From Sphingomonas sp. Y38-1Y (lineage in GTDB: Bacteria; Pseudomonadota; Alphaproteobacteria; Sphingomonadales; Sphingomonadaceae): DNA of 64,000 bases. Below the pieces are notes generated by a model. That model worked only from the letters and a program-made list of their open reading frames with translations, did not search any database and was not told the origin of the DNA. Made by a program: the position numbers and the translations under genes. The stretch spans positions 372,001 through 436,000 of the forward strand of contig NZ_CP135916.1 of NCBI RefSeq assembly GCF_032391395.1. The letters run 5' to 3'. Every line of letters starts with the position of its first letter. The first letter of the stretch is position 1. This document shows positions 33,749-42,974 of the stretch, one piece after another.

Positions 33749-35944
33749 ATGAACCTCGTCAGTCCCACGCTCCGGCCCGCCACCCCGGCGGGTACGCCCA
33801 ATCTGCCTGCCGTCGTGGCCGGCGGCGATGCGATCCCCGCCATCCGCCAGTATCTGCGCATTGCGTTGCGCTGGCGCTACGTGATCATCGGGTCGGTCGT
33901 CGCCTGTGCCATCCTCGGTCTTGTGATCACGTTGTTGATGACGCCGAAGTTCACCGCCGCCGCGACCATCGAGATTTCGCGCGAGGCGAGCCAGGTCACC
34001 AACTTCCAAGGTGTCGAGCGCGAAACGAGCGTCGCCGACCAGGAATTCTATCAGACCCAGTACGGCCTCCTGCGTTCGAGGGTGCTTGCCGAACGCGTCG
34101 CAGCGCAGCTCCGGCTCGTCGACAACAAGGCGTTCTATAAGCAGTTCGGTGTCGATCAGGACAATCCGGCCTTTCGCGAAGTCAATGGCCGCTACGTTCC
34201 GGCCGGTCGCGCCGAACGCCAGCGCATCGCGGGCGAGATACTGATCAAGAACGTCGCGGTCGAGCCGACCCGACTGTCGCGTCTCGTGGCAATTAAATTC
34301 ACCAGTGCCGGCGCGGTCTTCTCTCAGAAGGTCGCCAACGCCTGGGCCGAAAACTTCATCCAGACCAATCTGGAGCGTAAGGTGCAGGCAACGTCGTACG
34401 GCCGCAACCTGCTCCAGCGCGAACTCGGCCAGGCCAAGGAGCGGCTGGACGAATCGCAGCGCCAGCTCGTTACCTATGCCGAGCAGCAGCGGATCATCAA
34501 TCTGCCCGCGCAGGGCTCCGGCGAGAATCAGACCGCCGAACGATCGATCGTGGCCGACGAGCTCGCCTCTCTGAACGCCGCGCTCAGTCAGGCGACTGCC
34601 GACCGCATCCAGGCCGAGGCTCGGTTCCGAGAGGCCGGCCGTGCCGGCTCGTCGGCGGAGGCGTTGCGCAATCAAGCGATTAACATGCTACGTCAGCGTC
34701 GCGCCGAGGCGGCCGCCGACTATCAGAAGCTGATGGTGCAATTCGAGCCTGACTATCCGCCAGCGCGTGCGCTGCAGTCGCAGATCGACCAGCTCGACCG
34801 GTCGATCGCTCGCGAGGAAAGCCGCGTCTCGGGATCGGTGCAGGCAGAGTATCGTCAAGCCGCAGAGCGAGAGAACGGGCTGCGCCAGCGCGTTGAGGGG
34901 CTGAAGTCGAACTATCTCGACCTGCGCCGCCGCAGCATTCAGTACAACATCTACCAGCAGGAAGTGGACACCAACCGCGCCTTGTATGACGGCCTGCTGC
35001 AGCGCTTCAAAGAGATTGGCGTTGCGGGCGGCGTTGGCGTGAACAACGTCGCTATCGTCGATCCGGCTGACGTACCGCAAAAGCCGTCGAGCCCGCGGAT
35101 GCTCATCAACCTCGCGATCGCGCTGCTTGCCGGGCTTGCGATCGGCGGTGGCCTGGCCTTTGCGCTCGAGCAGATGGACGAGGCGATTGCCGATCCAAGC
35201 GAGGTTGAGCGTCGGCTCGGCCTGCCCTTGCTCGGCTCAGTGCCAAAAGTCGAGGGCGTGGCACCGCGCGACGCGCTGCTCGATCGCAAGTCCGATCTGG
35301 TCGATGCCTATCTGGCGATCCAGACCAGCCTCGCCTTCACGACCGAGCATGGCGTGCCCCGCTCGCTTGCCGTCACTTCGACCCGTCCGGCGGAGGGCAA
35401 GTCGACGACCGCGCTCGCGCTCGCGACGATGCTGGCGCGTGCGCACAAGACGGTCATCCTCGTCGACGGCGACATGCGCTCCCCCTCGGTCCATCACCTG
35501 GGCGGCGTCGATCACGACCGCGGCCTGTCTAACTATCTCGCGGGCCAGGAGGATATCGGTCAGCTGACGTTCGAGATGCAGGACCTCGGCCTCACGGCGA
35601 TGTCGGCCGGGCCGATCCCGCCTAATGCCGCCGAGCTGCTCACGGGACACCGCCTCCAGCAGCTCGTCGCCAAGCTGCTCGAAACTTTCGACCATGTCGT
35701 GATCGACAGCCCGCCAGTAATGGGCCTGGCCGACGCGCCGCTGATCGCCAGCCGGGTCGAGGGCGTCGTCTATGCCGTCGAATCGCACGGCATCCGCTCG
35801 AGCATCGTCAAGACCGCGCTCCAGCGCCTCCTGTTGGCCAACGCGCACATCCTGGGCGGCGTGCTGACGAAGTTCGAGGCGCGCAAGGCGCATTACGGCT
35901 ATGGCTATGAATATGGTTATGGCTATGGCCGCGATAAGGGCTGA
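33749..35944 (+). CDS. Wzc-like chain-length determinant and BY-kinase
   Basis: This is a 731-aa fused polysaccharide co-polymerase and bacterial tyrosine kinase. It has a Wzz domain with a first membrane helix near 40-65 (YVIIGSVVACAILGLVITLL), a large periplasmic coiled-coil part (about 200-420), and a second helix near 450-470 (LINLAIALLAGLAIGGGLAF). The cytoplasmic kinase has Walker A PAEGKST with K551, Walker A' ILVDGDMRSP and Walker B VVIDSPP. The C-terminal tail (about 713-727) is a Tyr-rich YGYGYEYGYGYG cluster, the autophosphorylation region. It sets chain length with the Wza-like protein. Confidence 0.94.
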   Translation: MNLVSPTLRPATPAGTPNLPAVVAGGDAIPAIRQYLRIALRWRYVIIGSVVACAILGLVITLLMTPKFTAAATIEISREASQVTNFQGVERETSVADQEFYQTQYGLLRSRVLAERVAAQLRLVDNKAFYKQFGVDQDNPAFREVNGRYVPAGRAERQRIAGEILIKNVAVEPTRLSRLVAIKFTSAGAVFSQKVANAWAENFIQTNLERKVQATSYGRNLLQRELGQAKERLDESQRQLVTYAEQQRIINLPAQGSGENQTAERSIVADELASLNAALSQATADRIQAEARFREAGRAGSSAEALRNQAINMLRQRRAEAAADYQKLMVQFEPDYPPARALQSQIDQLDRSIAREESRVSGSVQAEYRQAAERENGLRQRVEGLKSNYLDLRRRSIQYNIYQQEVDTNRALYDGLLQRFKEIGVAGGVGVNNVAIVDPADVPQKPSSPRMLINLAIALLAGLAIGGGLAFALEQMDEAIADPSEVERRLGLPLLGSVPKVEGVAPRDALLDRKSDLVDAYLAIQTSLAFTTEHGVPRSLAVTSTRPAEGKSTTALALATMLARAHKTVILVDGDMRSPSVHHLGGVDHDRGLSNYLAGQEDIGQLTFEMQDLGLTAMSAGPIPPNAAELLTGHRLQQLVAKLLETFDHVVIDSPPVMGLADAPLIASRVEGVVYAVESHGIRSSIVKTALQRLLLANAHILGGVLTKFEARKAHYGYGYEYGYGYGRDKG

Positions 35945-35954
35945 TCTTGTCGCC

Positions 35955-37187
35955 ATGCCTGGCCGCCCCGCCCGTCGCCCGACTCCCGCACGCAGCCCGC
36001 GCGAATGGACGGTGCGCGGCGGGCTGGCGGCGGCGGCGCTGGCGCTCGGCTATGTCTCGACGGCGCAGACGCTTGGCTATACGTTGGTCAGGACCAACCC
36101 GGAGCGGGCGTTCGCCCTGTCGCCGAACGACGGCCGGGTGGCCGGGGCGCTGGCACAGCAGATCGCCGCATCCGAAGGGGCCGATCGCAAGCGTGCGGAC
36201 ACGCTGGCGTCGCGCGCCCTCGCTGCCGAACCGCTTTCGGTAAAGGCACTAACCGCGCTCGGCATCGACACCCAGCTTGCAGGCGATACGGTAGCGGCGC
36301 GGCGAATCTTCAGGCATTCCGACGCCTTGTCGCGCCGCGAGTTCGGCACCCGGTTGTGGTTGATCGAGGATGCTGTCGGGCGGGGCGACGTGCAGGGGGC
36401 ACTACAGAATTACGACATCGCGCTGCGGACCGAGAAAGGTGCGCCCGACCTCCTGTTCCCGGTTCTGGCGAATGCGATCGCGGATGCTCCAATCGCGACT
36501 GGACTGCTTCGCATGCTGGCGAAGCGGCCGCCCTGGGGAGATGGTTTCGTCGCGTTCATCGGCGGGGCGAACGCTAATCCGATCGTCAACGCGCGCTTCC
36601 TGCGTCGCCTGTCTGATACCGGCTTTCCGGTCGCGGACGTGGCGAAGGTCAACGCAATCAACAACCTGATCGTATCCGGGGCGATCGAGGACGGCTGGCG
36701 CTATTATCAGAGCGTGCGCAAGGGTGCGACGCGTCAGCGGTCGCGCGATCCCGAGTTCGACGCCGCGCTTGCCGCCGCGTCGATGCTCGACTGGACCCCG
36801 ATCATGGGCGAGCCGGGCATATCCGCCGTGATCGACGGCGGCGTATTCGATTTTGCCGCCCCCGCAACCGTGGGCGGCGTCGTGCTCCAGCAGACGCAAT
36901 TGCTGCCGCCGGGTCGGTACGCCCTGCAGGGAACGAGCGCGAATATCGATCAGGCCGACGATGCGCGCCCTTATTGGCAGCTGCTCTGCTTCGACGGTCG
37001 CGAGCTTAGCCGCATCGACGTTTCCTCGTCGCCGGATGCGAAGGCGAACTTCGCCGGAACCTTCGTCGTCCCGACCGGCTGCGCGGCACAGACGCTGCGT
37101 CTGATGGTGCGTCCGTCGACCGCGGTCGGTGGATCGACCGGACAGATCGAGCGGGTGGCGCTCACCCCGGCGGGAGCGCCTCGATGA
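35955..37187 (+). CDS. TPR-like membrane-anchored protein of unknown function
   Basis: This is a 410-aa protein with one N-terminal hydrophobic segment (about 20-38, GGLAAAALALGYVSTAQTLG) and a helical, TPR-like middle (about 45-160; TNPERAFALSPNDGRVAGALAQ, LSVKALTALGIDTQLAGD). The C-terminal half (about 270-400) looks beta-rich, with GRYALQGTSANIDQADDARPYW and a C-x-n-C pair (LLCFDGREL, GCAAQTLRL) that could be a disulphide in a jelly-roll-like fold. No known family was recognised. It starts 10 bases after the Wzc-like gene and overlaps the next gene by four bases, so it probably acts in the same envelope process. Confidence 0.7.
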   Translation: MPGRPARRPTPARSPREWTVRGGLAAAALALGYVSTAQTLGYTLVRTNPERAFALSPNDGRVAGALAQQIAASEGADRKRADTLASRALAAEPLSVKALTALGIDTQLAGDTVAARRIFRHSDALSRREFGTRLWLIEDAVGRGDVQGALQNYDIALRTEKGAPDLLFPVLANAIADAPIATGLLRMLAKRPPWGDGFVAFIGGANANPIVNARFLRRLSDTGFPVADVAKVNAINNLIVSGAIEDGWRYYQSVRKGATRQRSRDPEFDAALAAASMLDWTPIMGEPGISAVIDGGVFDFAAPATVGGVVLQQTQLLPPGRYALQGTSANIDQADDARPYWQLLCFDGRELSRIDVSSSPDAKANFAGTFVVPTGCAAQTLRLMVRPSTAVGGSTGQIERVALTPAGAPR

Positions 37188-37540
37188 AGGGGGCATGGTA
37201 CCTTGCCGGCCTGGTCGTTCTGCTTGCCCCTGCCCATCACGGCGACGCGCAGGCCCAGGACGTTCGCGGTACGCCTCGCACCGAAGAGGCGGTACCGATT
37301 GCCCCGGTCGTCGCAAAGGCGCCCGATGCCGGCGCTGGAGAAGTCGGGCGTCGGCAAGGCAAAGACGTCGCCGCGCGCGCAGGGCTCCGCCCGACGGCGA
37401 GAGTGAGCAACAGGATCGCCAATCGCGTCCAGTCGAGATTGCGGAACCGGATCGACGATTTTTACGATCCGCGCGTGAATTCGACGTCGCCGTTCCGCGT
37501 GGCGTCCGATCAGGCGAGGGCCGCCGGACGTCCGCGCTAG
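37184..37540 (+). CDS. small secreted basic protein of unknown function
   Basis: This is a 118-aa protein with a signal peptide (MKGAWYLAGLVVLLAPAHHGDAQA, cleavage near residue 24). The mature part is low-complexity (Pro/Ala/Arg), with a helical run of Arg/Asn residues (RVSNRIANRVQSRLRNRIDDFYDPR) that looks amphipathic. ATG 37184 overlaps the stop of the preceding TPR-like gene (ATGA). It is four bases from the convergent glycosyltransferase stop at 37545. No family recognised; its coupling to the TPR-like gene suggests that the two work together. Confidence 0.65.
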   Translation: MKGAWYLAGLVVLLAPAHHGDAQAQDVRGTPRTEEAVPIAPVVAKAPDAGAGEVGRRQGKDVAARAGLRPTARVSNRIANRVQSRLRNRIDDFYDPRVNSTSPFRVASDQARAAGRPR

Positions 37541-37544
37541 CGTC

Positions 37545-38318
37545 TCAGCGATAACGCCGCGTTACGATCCGCCAAAAGGCACCGGAGGTCCAGACCCGGA
37601 GCAGGCTTTCGAGATGCCAGCGCATATGCCGCCAGGACCGATGGCTGTCGCGACGGGCATCGTGGACGACGGCGAGGTCCGGGATGATGCGGATTTGCCC
37701 GCCGATCAGGCGCCAACGTGCCGAAAGATCGTAATCCTCGCAGTAGAGGCGAAAGCGCTCGTCGAAGCCGCCGATCGAGCGGAACGTGTCCAGCGGCACC
37801 GCAAGAAACATGCCGGCGAGCCAGAAGAATTCAGCGCTGGTCGGGTCCGCTTCCCACCCGGCCGACCGGCCTCTCGCACGGCGGACGAGATTGGGCAGGC
37901 TGAGGTTCAGCCGGACGGAATCCTCATGTTCGCCGTTTGGCGCGATCACGACGGGTGCGCGCAGGACCGGCCCAGACGTGTGCCAGGGCATCGCTGCCAG
38001 CCGCGCGAGCGTGTCGCTGGCCGGCAACCGGATGTCCGGGTTGACGATAAGAAAGATCGGCCCCTCCGCAAGAAGCGCGGCCGCATTGTGGTTCGCCCCG
38101 AACCCCTTGGGAGCAGCGTTGCGCACCACGACGCCGCTCAGATCCCGCAAATCGTGCTCGCCCAGCGGATCGGCGCCGATTTCGAGGATGTTCAGGGTCA
38201 GGACGACCTTCCAGTCTCCGATGCCCTGCTGCGCGCGCAGGTCGTCGAGGAGCGCGCGGACAAGCGCGGCGTGGCCGTGGCTCACCACGGAGATCGTGCC
38301 CTTGATCGTATCACGCAT
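37545..38318 (-). CDS. glycosyltransferase family 2 (rhamnosyltransferase-like)
   Basis: This is a 257-aa GT2 enzyme with a GT-A fold, of the type often annotated as rhamnosyltransferase. The N-terminal strand TISVVSHGHAALVRALLDDL is followed by FLIVNPDIRLP, which carries the metal-binding NxD motif. The acceptor-site motif is GGFDERFRLYCEDYDLSARWRLIGG, with the E-D-x-D typical of WbbL-like enzymes. No membrane segment. It is isolated on the minus strand between two plus-strand genes. dTDP-L-rhamnose is made by the rml genes in the window, so rhamnose is a plausible donor. Confidence 0.82.
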   Translation of the reverse strand: MRDTIKGTISVVSHGHAALVRALLDDLRAQQGIGDWKVVLTLNILEIGADPLGEHDLRDLSGVVVRNAAPKGFGANHNAAALLAEGPIFLIVNPDIRLPASDTLARLAAMPWHTSGPVLRAPVVIAPNGEHEDSVRLNLSLPNLVRRARGRSAGWEADPTSAEFFWLAGMFLAVPLDTFRSIGGFDERFRLYCEDYDLSARWRLIGGQIRIIPDLAVVHDARRDSHRSWRHMRWHLESLLRVWTSGAFWRIVTRRYR

Positions 38319-38539
38319 TCCGTTTCCTTGCAGGACCGAACGGCCGGTACCCGGTCAATATCACCATCGCTTGCGGCGGATGCCGACACGATCACGTCGA
38401 CATGCCGGCGCAACCCGGCCGAACCACGCGCTAACGCGTAAAGCGGGAAACGCGTGGCACCCGCAAGCATTAGTAGCGCCATGCCCCAATCAGTCCGCTA
38501 TCGGCGGGCAGTAGCTAGATGCTGAGGACGATTGCAATC

Positions 38540-40522
38540 ATGGACCGACGAGGCGCTATCGGAACCCTACTCGGAACGACCGTGCTTCCGGGCGGAGATC
38601 GTCTAGCAAGCATGGCCGGCGTCTCGTCCGACGAGCCGGCTGCGCTGCTCGAAGGCTTTCGCCTTGCATTCAACGCGGGGGATTTCGACGCTTTCGCGAC
38701 GCGCTGGGCAGCTTCCGATTGCCGCGTCACGCTCTGGTCGGGGTCAGCTGACCTCAATCGCGGCGGCGCAGGATCGGTCCATACGGTGCTGGCCCCGCTT
38801 CGCGCCTCGTTCGGCGCGATCCGTGCACCCGTCGCGCCCGGCCAGTTTCTGACCGAGAACGCCAGCGGGACGATCCGCTATTTCGCGACCTTCACGCTCG
38901 GCGATCGGCAAACCCCCCTCGAATTGACGATGCGGCTCGCCGGGGCCGGGAGTGGCCGTGTCAGCGAGATACGGATCGGCGATCCCGCTCGCTTCGCCCC
39001 GAGCACCGTCGCCGTCGTGGATATCGCCAGCGATGGCCGGGGCGACGTGTCGGGTGCGGTCCAGGCAATTTACGACAGGCTCGTTCGCAGCGGCGGCGGC
39101 ACGCTTCAGTTTCCGCCGGGCCGTTTTCGGCTCAGCCTGTCGCTCGACAGTCGCAACGTACAGGTGCGCGGCGCCGGACGGCTGGCAACGCAGCTTCTGG
39201 CCGTGAGCCCGCAAGCCGTCATCCTGCGCGGCGCGTATCGTTCGGGCACTTGGGACGTGGTGACGGTCAGCGACCTGACGCTTGCCGGTGGCGAGGAACC
39301 CGGCGGCATCGGCTTTCAGGCCGGCGCCAATCCGCCCGCGCCCGATGACGAGTTCGCGGGCCGGACGCGTTTCGAGAACGTGCGCTTCCACAATCTCGAT
39401 ATCTGCGTCGATCGTCCCGCGGGGCAGATCGGGCTCACGGTCGACGATTGTCAGTTCGAGGATGCCCGCATCCACCTTGCCGGAAGCGCACGCCAGAGCG
39501 CGGGCCGCCCCCTGATGCACGGCGGTAACATCCTGGTTCGCAACAGCCATTTCCAGCGCGCGCGCGAAGCGGTCGTCCGATTCGACTCGGCGGTCGTCGG
39601 TACGGGACAGGTCACCTTCGCCGACTGCATCATGGAGGCGAATCCGGGCACCGTCTTCGACGTGCGCAATCTCAATGCCAATGACAGCGTGCCCGCCATG
39701 ACGGTTTCCCGCTGCTGGAACGAACAGAACGCGACGGCCGCGCAGGTGATGGTCGATGGTCTCCCCCAGCCGCCCGTCTATGCGCGGCTCGCCAATTGCT
39801 CGCTCATCCGCTTCGAAGATACGCCGGTCGGTTCGATGACCCTGCGCAACACCGTGGTCCGGACGATCGATTGCAGCCTCGATCAGTTGAAGTCGGTGAC
39901 CCAGGACGCGCGTTCGATGATCGAACATAGCCGCGCGCGCGGATTTGCGGTCGCGCGGCCGGTGGGCAGGGTCGACAGTATCGAGGCGACCTATCTGAAC
40001 GAGCCCGGACGCGGCTCCAGCTTCTGGCTGCCGCTTCGGAAAAGCCTCTCGACCGCGTATCGAGGCGCCGTCGCGATGAGTGTGATCGGCGATCGAAAGA
40101 TGGCCTTCGTCGGCAGCCAGACGGTCGAGACGCAGCCGGTCGCCGACGCCGCGCTTCCCGGCATGACCGTCGGGCAACAACTGGATCTTGCGCCCGGCGT
40201 CGATGTCTTCCCTTCGCCGGTATCGCTTCGCGCCGGCCGATGGGCAGCGTGGATCTACATCTACCGGCATGTCGCCGGCCCGCCGCCCACGCTGAGCCTG
40301 ACGGGCAGCGCGGGCATGACCCTGGACGTGCCGCTCGACGCTCGCGAATGGCAAGCGATCGGCGGGATGACCGTCGTGCCCCCCGGAGCGACAAGCGTAT
40401 CGTTCAGGCACCGCGCCGGCGACGGCGCTTCCGCAATTCACCTCGGCGGCATGAACCTGCTCACCTTCGAGACCCGGCAGGAGGCGCGGGATTTCATCAA
40501 CAGCGGTCTGTTTGCCATCTAG
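38540..40522 (+). CDS. SnoaL-like plus right-handed beta-helix protein, putative polysaccharide-acting
   Basis: This is a 660-aa protein. The N-terminus MDRRGAIGTLLGTTVL resembles a twin-arginine signal (R3-R4), though short of charge beyond it. Residues about 28-140 have an NTF2/SnoaL-like layout (LLEGFRLAFNAGDFDAFATRWA, an alpha-beta roll). A Pectate_lyase_3-like beta-helix follows (about 150-430: DGRGDVSGAVQAIYDRLV, GGTLQFPPGRFRLS, then repeated short strands such as VTFADCIMEANPG). The C-terminal part (about 500-660) looks like a carbohydrate-binding beta-sandwich. ATG 38519 is possible. No canonical lyase residues could be assigned. It may trim or modify the exported polymer. Confidence 0.7.
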   Translation: MDRRGAIGTLLGTTVLPGGDRLASMAGVSSDEPAALLEGFRLAFNAGDFDAFATRWAASDCRVTLWSGSADLNRGGAGSVHTVLAPLRASFGAIRAPVAPGQFLTENASGTIRYFATFTLGDRQTPLELTMRLAGAGSGRVSEIRIGDPARFAPSTVAVVDIASDGRGDVSGAVQAIYDRLVRSGGGTLQFPPGRFRLSLSLDSRNVQVRGAGRLATQLLAVSPQAVILRGAYRSGTWDVVTVSDLTLAGGEEPGGIGFQAGANPPAPDDEFAGRTRFENVRFHNLDICVDRPAGQIGLTVDDCQFEDARIHLAGSARQSAGRPLMHGGNILVRNSHFQRAREAVVRFDSAVVGTGQVTFADCIMEANPGTVFDVRNLNANDSVPAMTVSRCWNEQNATAAQVMVDGLPQPPVYARLANCSLIRFEDTPVGSMTLRNTVVRTIDCSLDQLKSVTQDARSMIEHSRARGFAVARPVGRVDSIEATYLNEPGRGSSFWLPLRKSLSTAYRGAVAMSVIGDRKMAFVGSQTVETQPVADAALPGMTVGQQLDLAPGVDVFPSPVSLRAGRWAAWIYIYRHVAGPPPTLSLTGSAGMTLDVPLDAREWQAIGGMTVVPPGATSVSFRHRAGDGASAIHLGGMNLLTFETRQEARDFINSGLFAI

Positions 40523-40607
40523 GAATCCGGCAGGGCCACGCCGGCGCCGAATTCTGGAATACGGCCAGCACGTTGATTTTCCGAACCTCGTGCTTCATGG
40601 GCCGACC

Positions 40608-41624
40608 ATGAAAAGCTATGTTCCCGAGTTGGACGGGGTGCGGGCAATCGCGGTTATCTCCGTGATGATCTTCCACCTCGGAATATTTCCGATTGGATGG
40701 ATGGGTGTCCCGCTCTTCTTCGTACTGAGCGGATATCTGATTACATCGATCCTGATGGGTGAGCGGTCGTCCGAAATCTGGCATTATATAGCAAAGTTCT
40801 TCTGGCGTCGAAGTGTAAGAATATTCCCTCTATACTATGCCTATTTGATCGTAAATCTGGTACTCACGACCATTGCTGGCCTCTCGATCGCAGGTTACGG
40901 ATATTTCCTTTTCTATTTCGGAAATTATCGTATCGGCGCCGTTGCGCCAAACGTACCCGGCGGTGTGATCGGCCATCTATGGTCGGTTGCCGTAGAAGAG
41001 CAATTCTACCTGATATGGCCATGGCTCGTTTACTACGTGAAGAAGCCGGCTTATCTAGCTGCTGCCTCGATCATTTTGGCGCCGTTGGTTCGCGAAGCGA
41101 TCTACGACGCCACGAACAATCCCTACATGACGATCGTCTCGCTGCCGTCCTGCATCGATATGCTCGGCGCCGGGGCGATCGTCGCATTAGTCAGGCGCCG
41201 TGCCGTTCTCGGCGCGATGCTTGTCGCGGGAGGGGCGATCGTCGGATATTGCTTCTGGAAGGTACCGATCGCCGACTTTGCCCATACTGAAAAGTGGGTG
41301 CCGCAAGCCCATTTCATGTACACCGGCCTTGGCCTTCTCGCCGCTCCCTTCATTGCCTGCGCTGGTCGCATCAGGGTCCTGGCAGTCCCGCCGCTGAGAT
41401 ATGTCGGCCGCATCAGCTACGGCCTATACATGTGGCATCTGATTGTATTTGCGATCGTTCATCGAATGAAGCTGCCAGTCGCCGTCGAGGCTACCGCCTC
41501 GATCGCCGCGTCTTTCCTGGTAGCATCATTGTCCTGGCACTTTTTCGAGAAGCGTTTCCTTGCGCTGAAGGATCGAATGTTCGCGGATCGCCCGCGCGGA
41601 GAGACAACCCAGGCGGACGCCTGA
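40608..41624 (+). CDS. acyltransferase family protein (OafA/YrhL-like)
   Basis: This is a 338-aa integral membrane acyltransferase 3 family protein, likely to O-acetylate a sugar of the polysaccharide. The N-terminus has YVPELDGVRAIAVISVMIFHLG, with the family's active-site histidine in the MIFHLG segment, then FFVLSGYLIT and RRSVRIFPLYYAYL. There are about ten hydrophobic helices. The ATG at 40608 matches the usual start of the family. The first 300 bases are noticeably AT-richer than the genes around it, suggesting separate acquisition. The gene converges on the polymerase at 41633. Confidence 0.9.
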   Translation: MKSYVPELDGVRAIAVISVMIFHLGIFPIGWMGVPLFFVLSGYLITSILMGERSSEIWHYIAKFFWRRSVRIFPLYYAYLIVNLVLTTIAGLSIAGYGYFLFYFGNYRIGAVAPNVPGGVIGHLWSVAVEEQFYLIWPWLVYYVKKPAYLAAASIILAPLVREAIYDATNNPYMTIVSLPSCIDMLGAGAIVALVRRRAVLGAMLVAGGAIVGYCFWKVPIADFAHTEKWVPQAHFMYTGLGLLAAPFIACAGRIRVLAVPPLRYVGRISYGLYMWHLIVFAIVHRMKLPVAVEATASIAASFLVASLSWHFFEKRFLALKDRMFADRPRGETTQADA

Positions 41625-41632
41625 GCGACGCC

Positions 41633-42904
41633 TCACGTCGGCGCTGGCAGGGTCCGAGAAGACGGCAACCGGTGCAGCAAAAGCACCGACGTGACCGCCA
41701 GAAAGGCGGGCCCCGAAAAATAACCCGTACCGCGCACGTACATGTCGATGACGAACGTATAGATGCTGCACATCGCCAAGATTTCCACGAGGGGTCGACG
41801 GTCCCTGCCGATGGCGACACGGCGCAAACTCAGCAATGCCTTGCCGGCGAGGAAGCCGTGGTAAAGCACGATGATTAACCCGAATATCCCCAGTTCGCTG
41901 ACGAGTTTGGCCAGCCCGAAGCTGCCTTCCCGCAGATTGAGGTCGCTGCCGCCGTTGAGGCGGTAGATCAGATCGGATGTCGGCGCGTCGAGAAAGGTGA
42001 AGCCAAGCTGCTGAAAGCCCAGTCCCCATCCGTAGGTATCTCTGAGGCCAGCCCGGATCAGCTCCCAGCCCTGGATGTAGACGAGGCTCGACAAGTTGGT
42101 GGTCGCAGCCGGATCGAACTCGATCCGATCGAGGAAATAGGTGAGATCGAGAAACGGCAGGATGAGGATCGCGATCGCGCCGAAGATGGCCAGCCGGGTG
42201 GCGGCAAGACAAGCGACGGCAACGACCACCGAACCCACGACGATCGAGAGGTTCTCGAGCAGATAGCCGAGCGCGAACGCGGTCAGGATCCAGGCCCATC
42301 GCCGCCAGCCGCTGCCCGTGACGGCGAGGAATGCGATCACCGGGAGGAGAACCCCGGCGAAATGCGAAGGCTCTGTGAACGGGAAGGTCGGCTTGCTTGT
42401 CGCGGTCTCGCTGGGCGGCTGGATGCCGGCGAGACTGAAAATCGCCGACAGAAGCAGGACAGCCATCGCCGCCATGACGGCCGCCCGCACGGCGCCGTCC
42501 CCGGCGCGCGAGAACAGCGTGCTGGCCGCACCGCATCCGATGATCGCCGCCAGCGCGATCAGCAGCGAGCCCGCCGCCTTCGTCGTATCGACTTCGACGG
42601 CGAGTGCCCGCACCACCAGGTGAACCGAGAGCAGCACCACCACGATCAGTGACAGCGTGAGGTCCCGCCTGAAGAAATCCCGCCCGCCGACCCCCGTCAG
42701 CCCGATCGTTTGCATTCCAATCAGCACGAGCGCGACAATAAGGACGCCGGGCGCCATCGACGACGTGCCGGCCAGATAGAAGGTCGCGGCCGGCACGAAC
42801 AGGATCATCAGCAGCGCACCAAAGGCGATAACGCCCGGACCGGCCTCTCCGCCAATCGGCGCGTACGTCGAGGGCTCTTGCATCGCAGGTTGCAGATCGA
42901 TCAT
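41633..42904 (-). CDS. Wzy-like polysaccharide polymerase
   Basis: This is a 423-aa polytopic membrane protein with about 11-12 hydrophobic segments and low motif conservation, as usual for Wzy. The N-terminus is soluble (30 residues), then helices such as VIAFGALLMILFVPAATFYLAG. A periplasmic loop near 265-320 includes YIQGWELIRAGLRDTYGWGLGFQQLG, which fits the O-antigen polymerase pattern, and later helices include LGIFGLIIVLYHGFL. It is the last gene of the minus-strand assembly operon. Assigned on topology and context more than on sequence motifs. Confidence 0.75.
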   Translation of the reverse strand: MIDLQPAMQEPSTYAPIGGEAGPGVIAFGALLMILFVPAATFYLAGTSSMAPGVLIVALVLIGMQTIGLTGVGGRDFFRRDLTLSLIVVVLLSVHLVVRALAVEVDTTKAAGSLLIALAAIIGCGAASTLFSRAGDGAVRAAVMAAMAVLLLSAIFSLAGIQPPSETATSKPTFPFTEPSHFAGVLLPVIAFLAVTGSGWRRWAWILTAFALGYLLENLSIVVGSVVVAVACLAATRLAIFGAIAILILPFLDLTYFLDRIEFDPAATTNLSSLVYIQGWELIRAGLRDTYGWGLGFQQLGFTFLDAPTSDLIYRLNGGSDLNLREGSFGLAKLVSELGIFGLIIVLYHGFLAGKALLSLRRVAIGRDRRPLVEILAMCSIYTFVIDMYVRGTGYFSGPAFLAVTSVLLLHRLPSSRTLPAPT

Positions 42905-42974
42905 GATGACAGACCCGATACGGGTTTTGGCGCGGCTTGTCGCGTCTCAACGCAGCTCGCGTCCGGGCCGCGCG

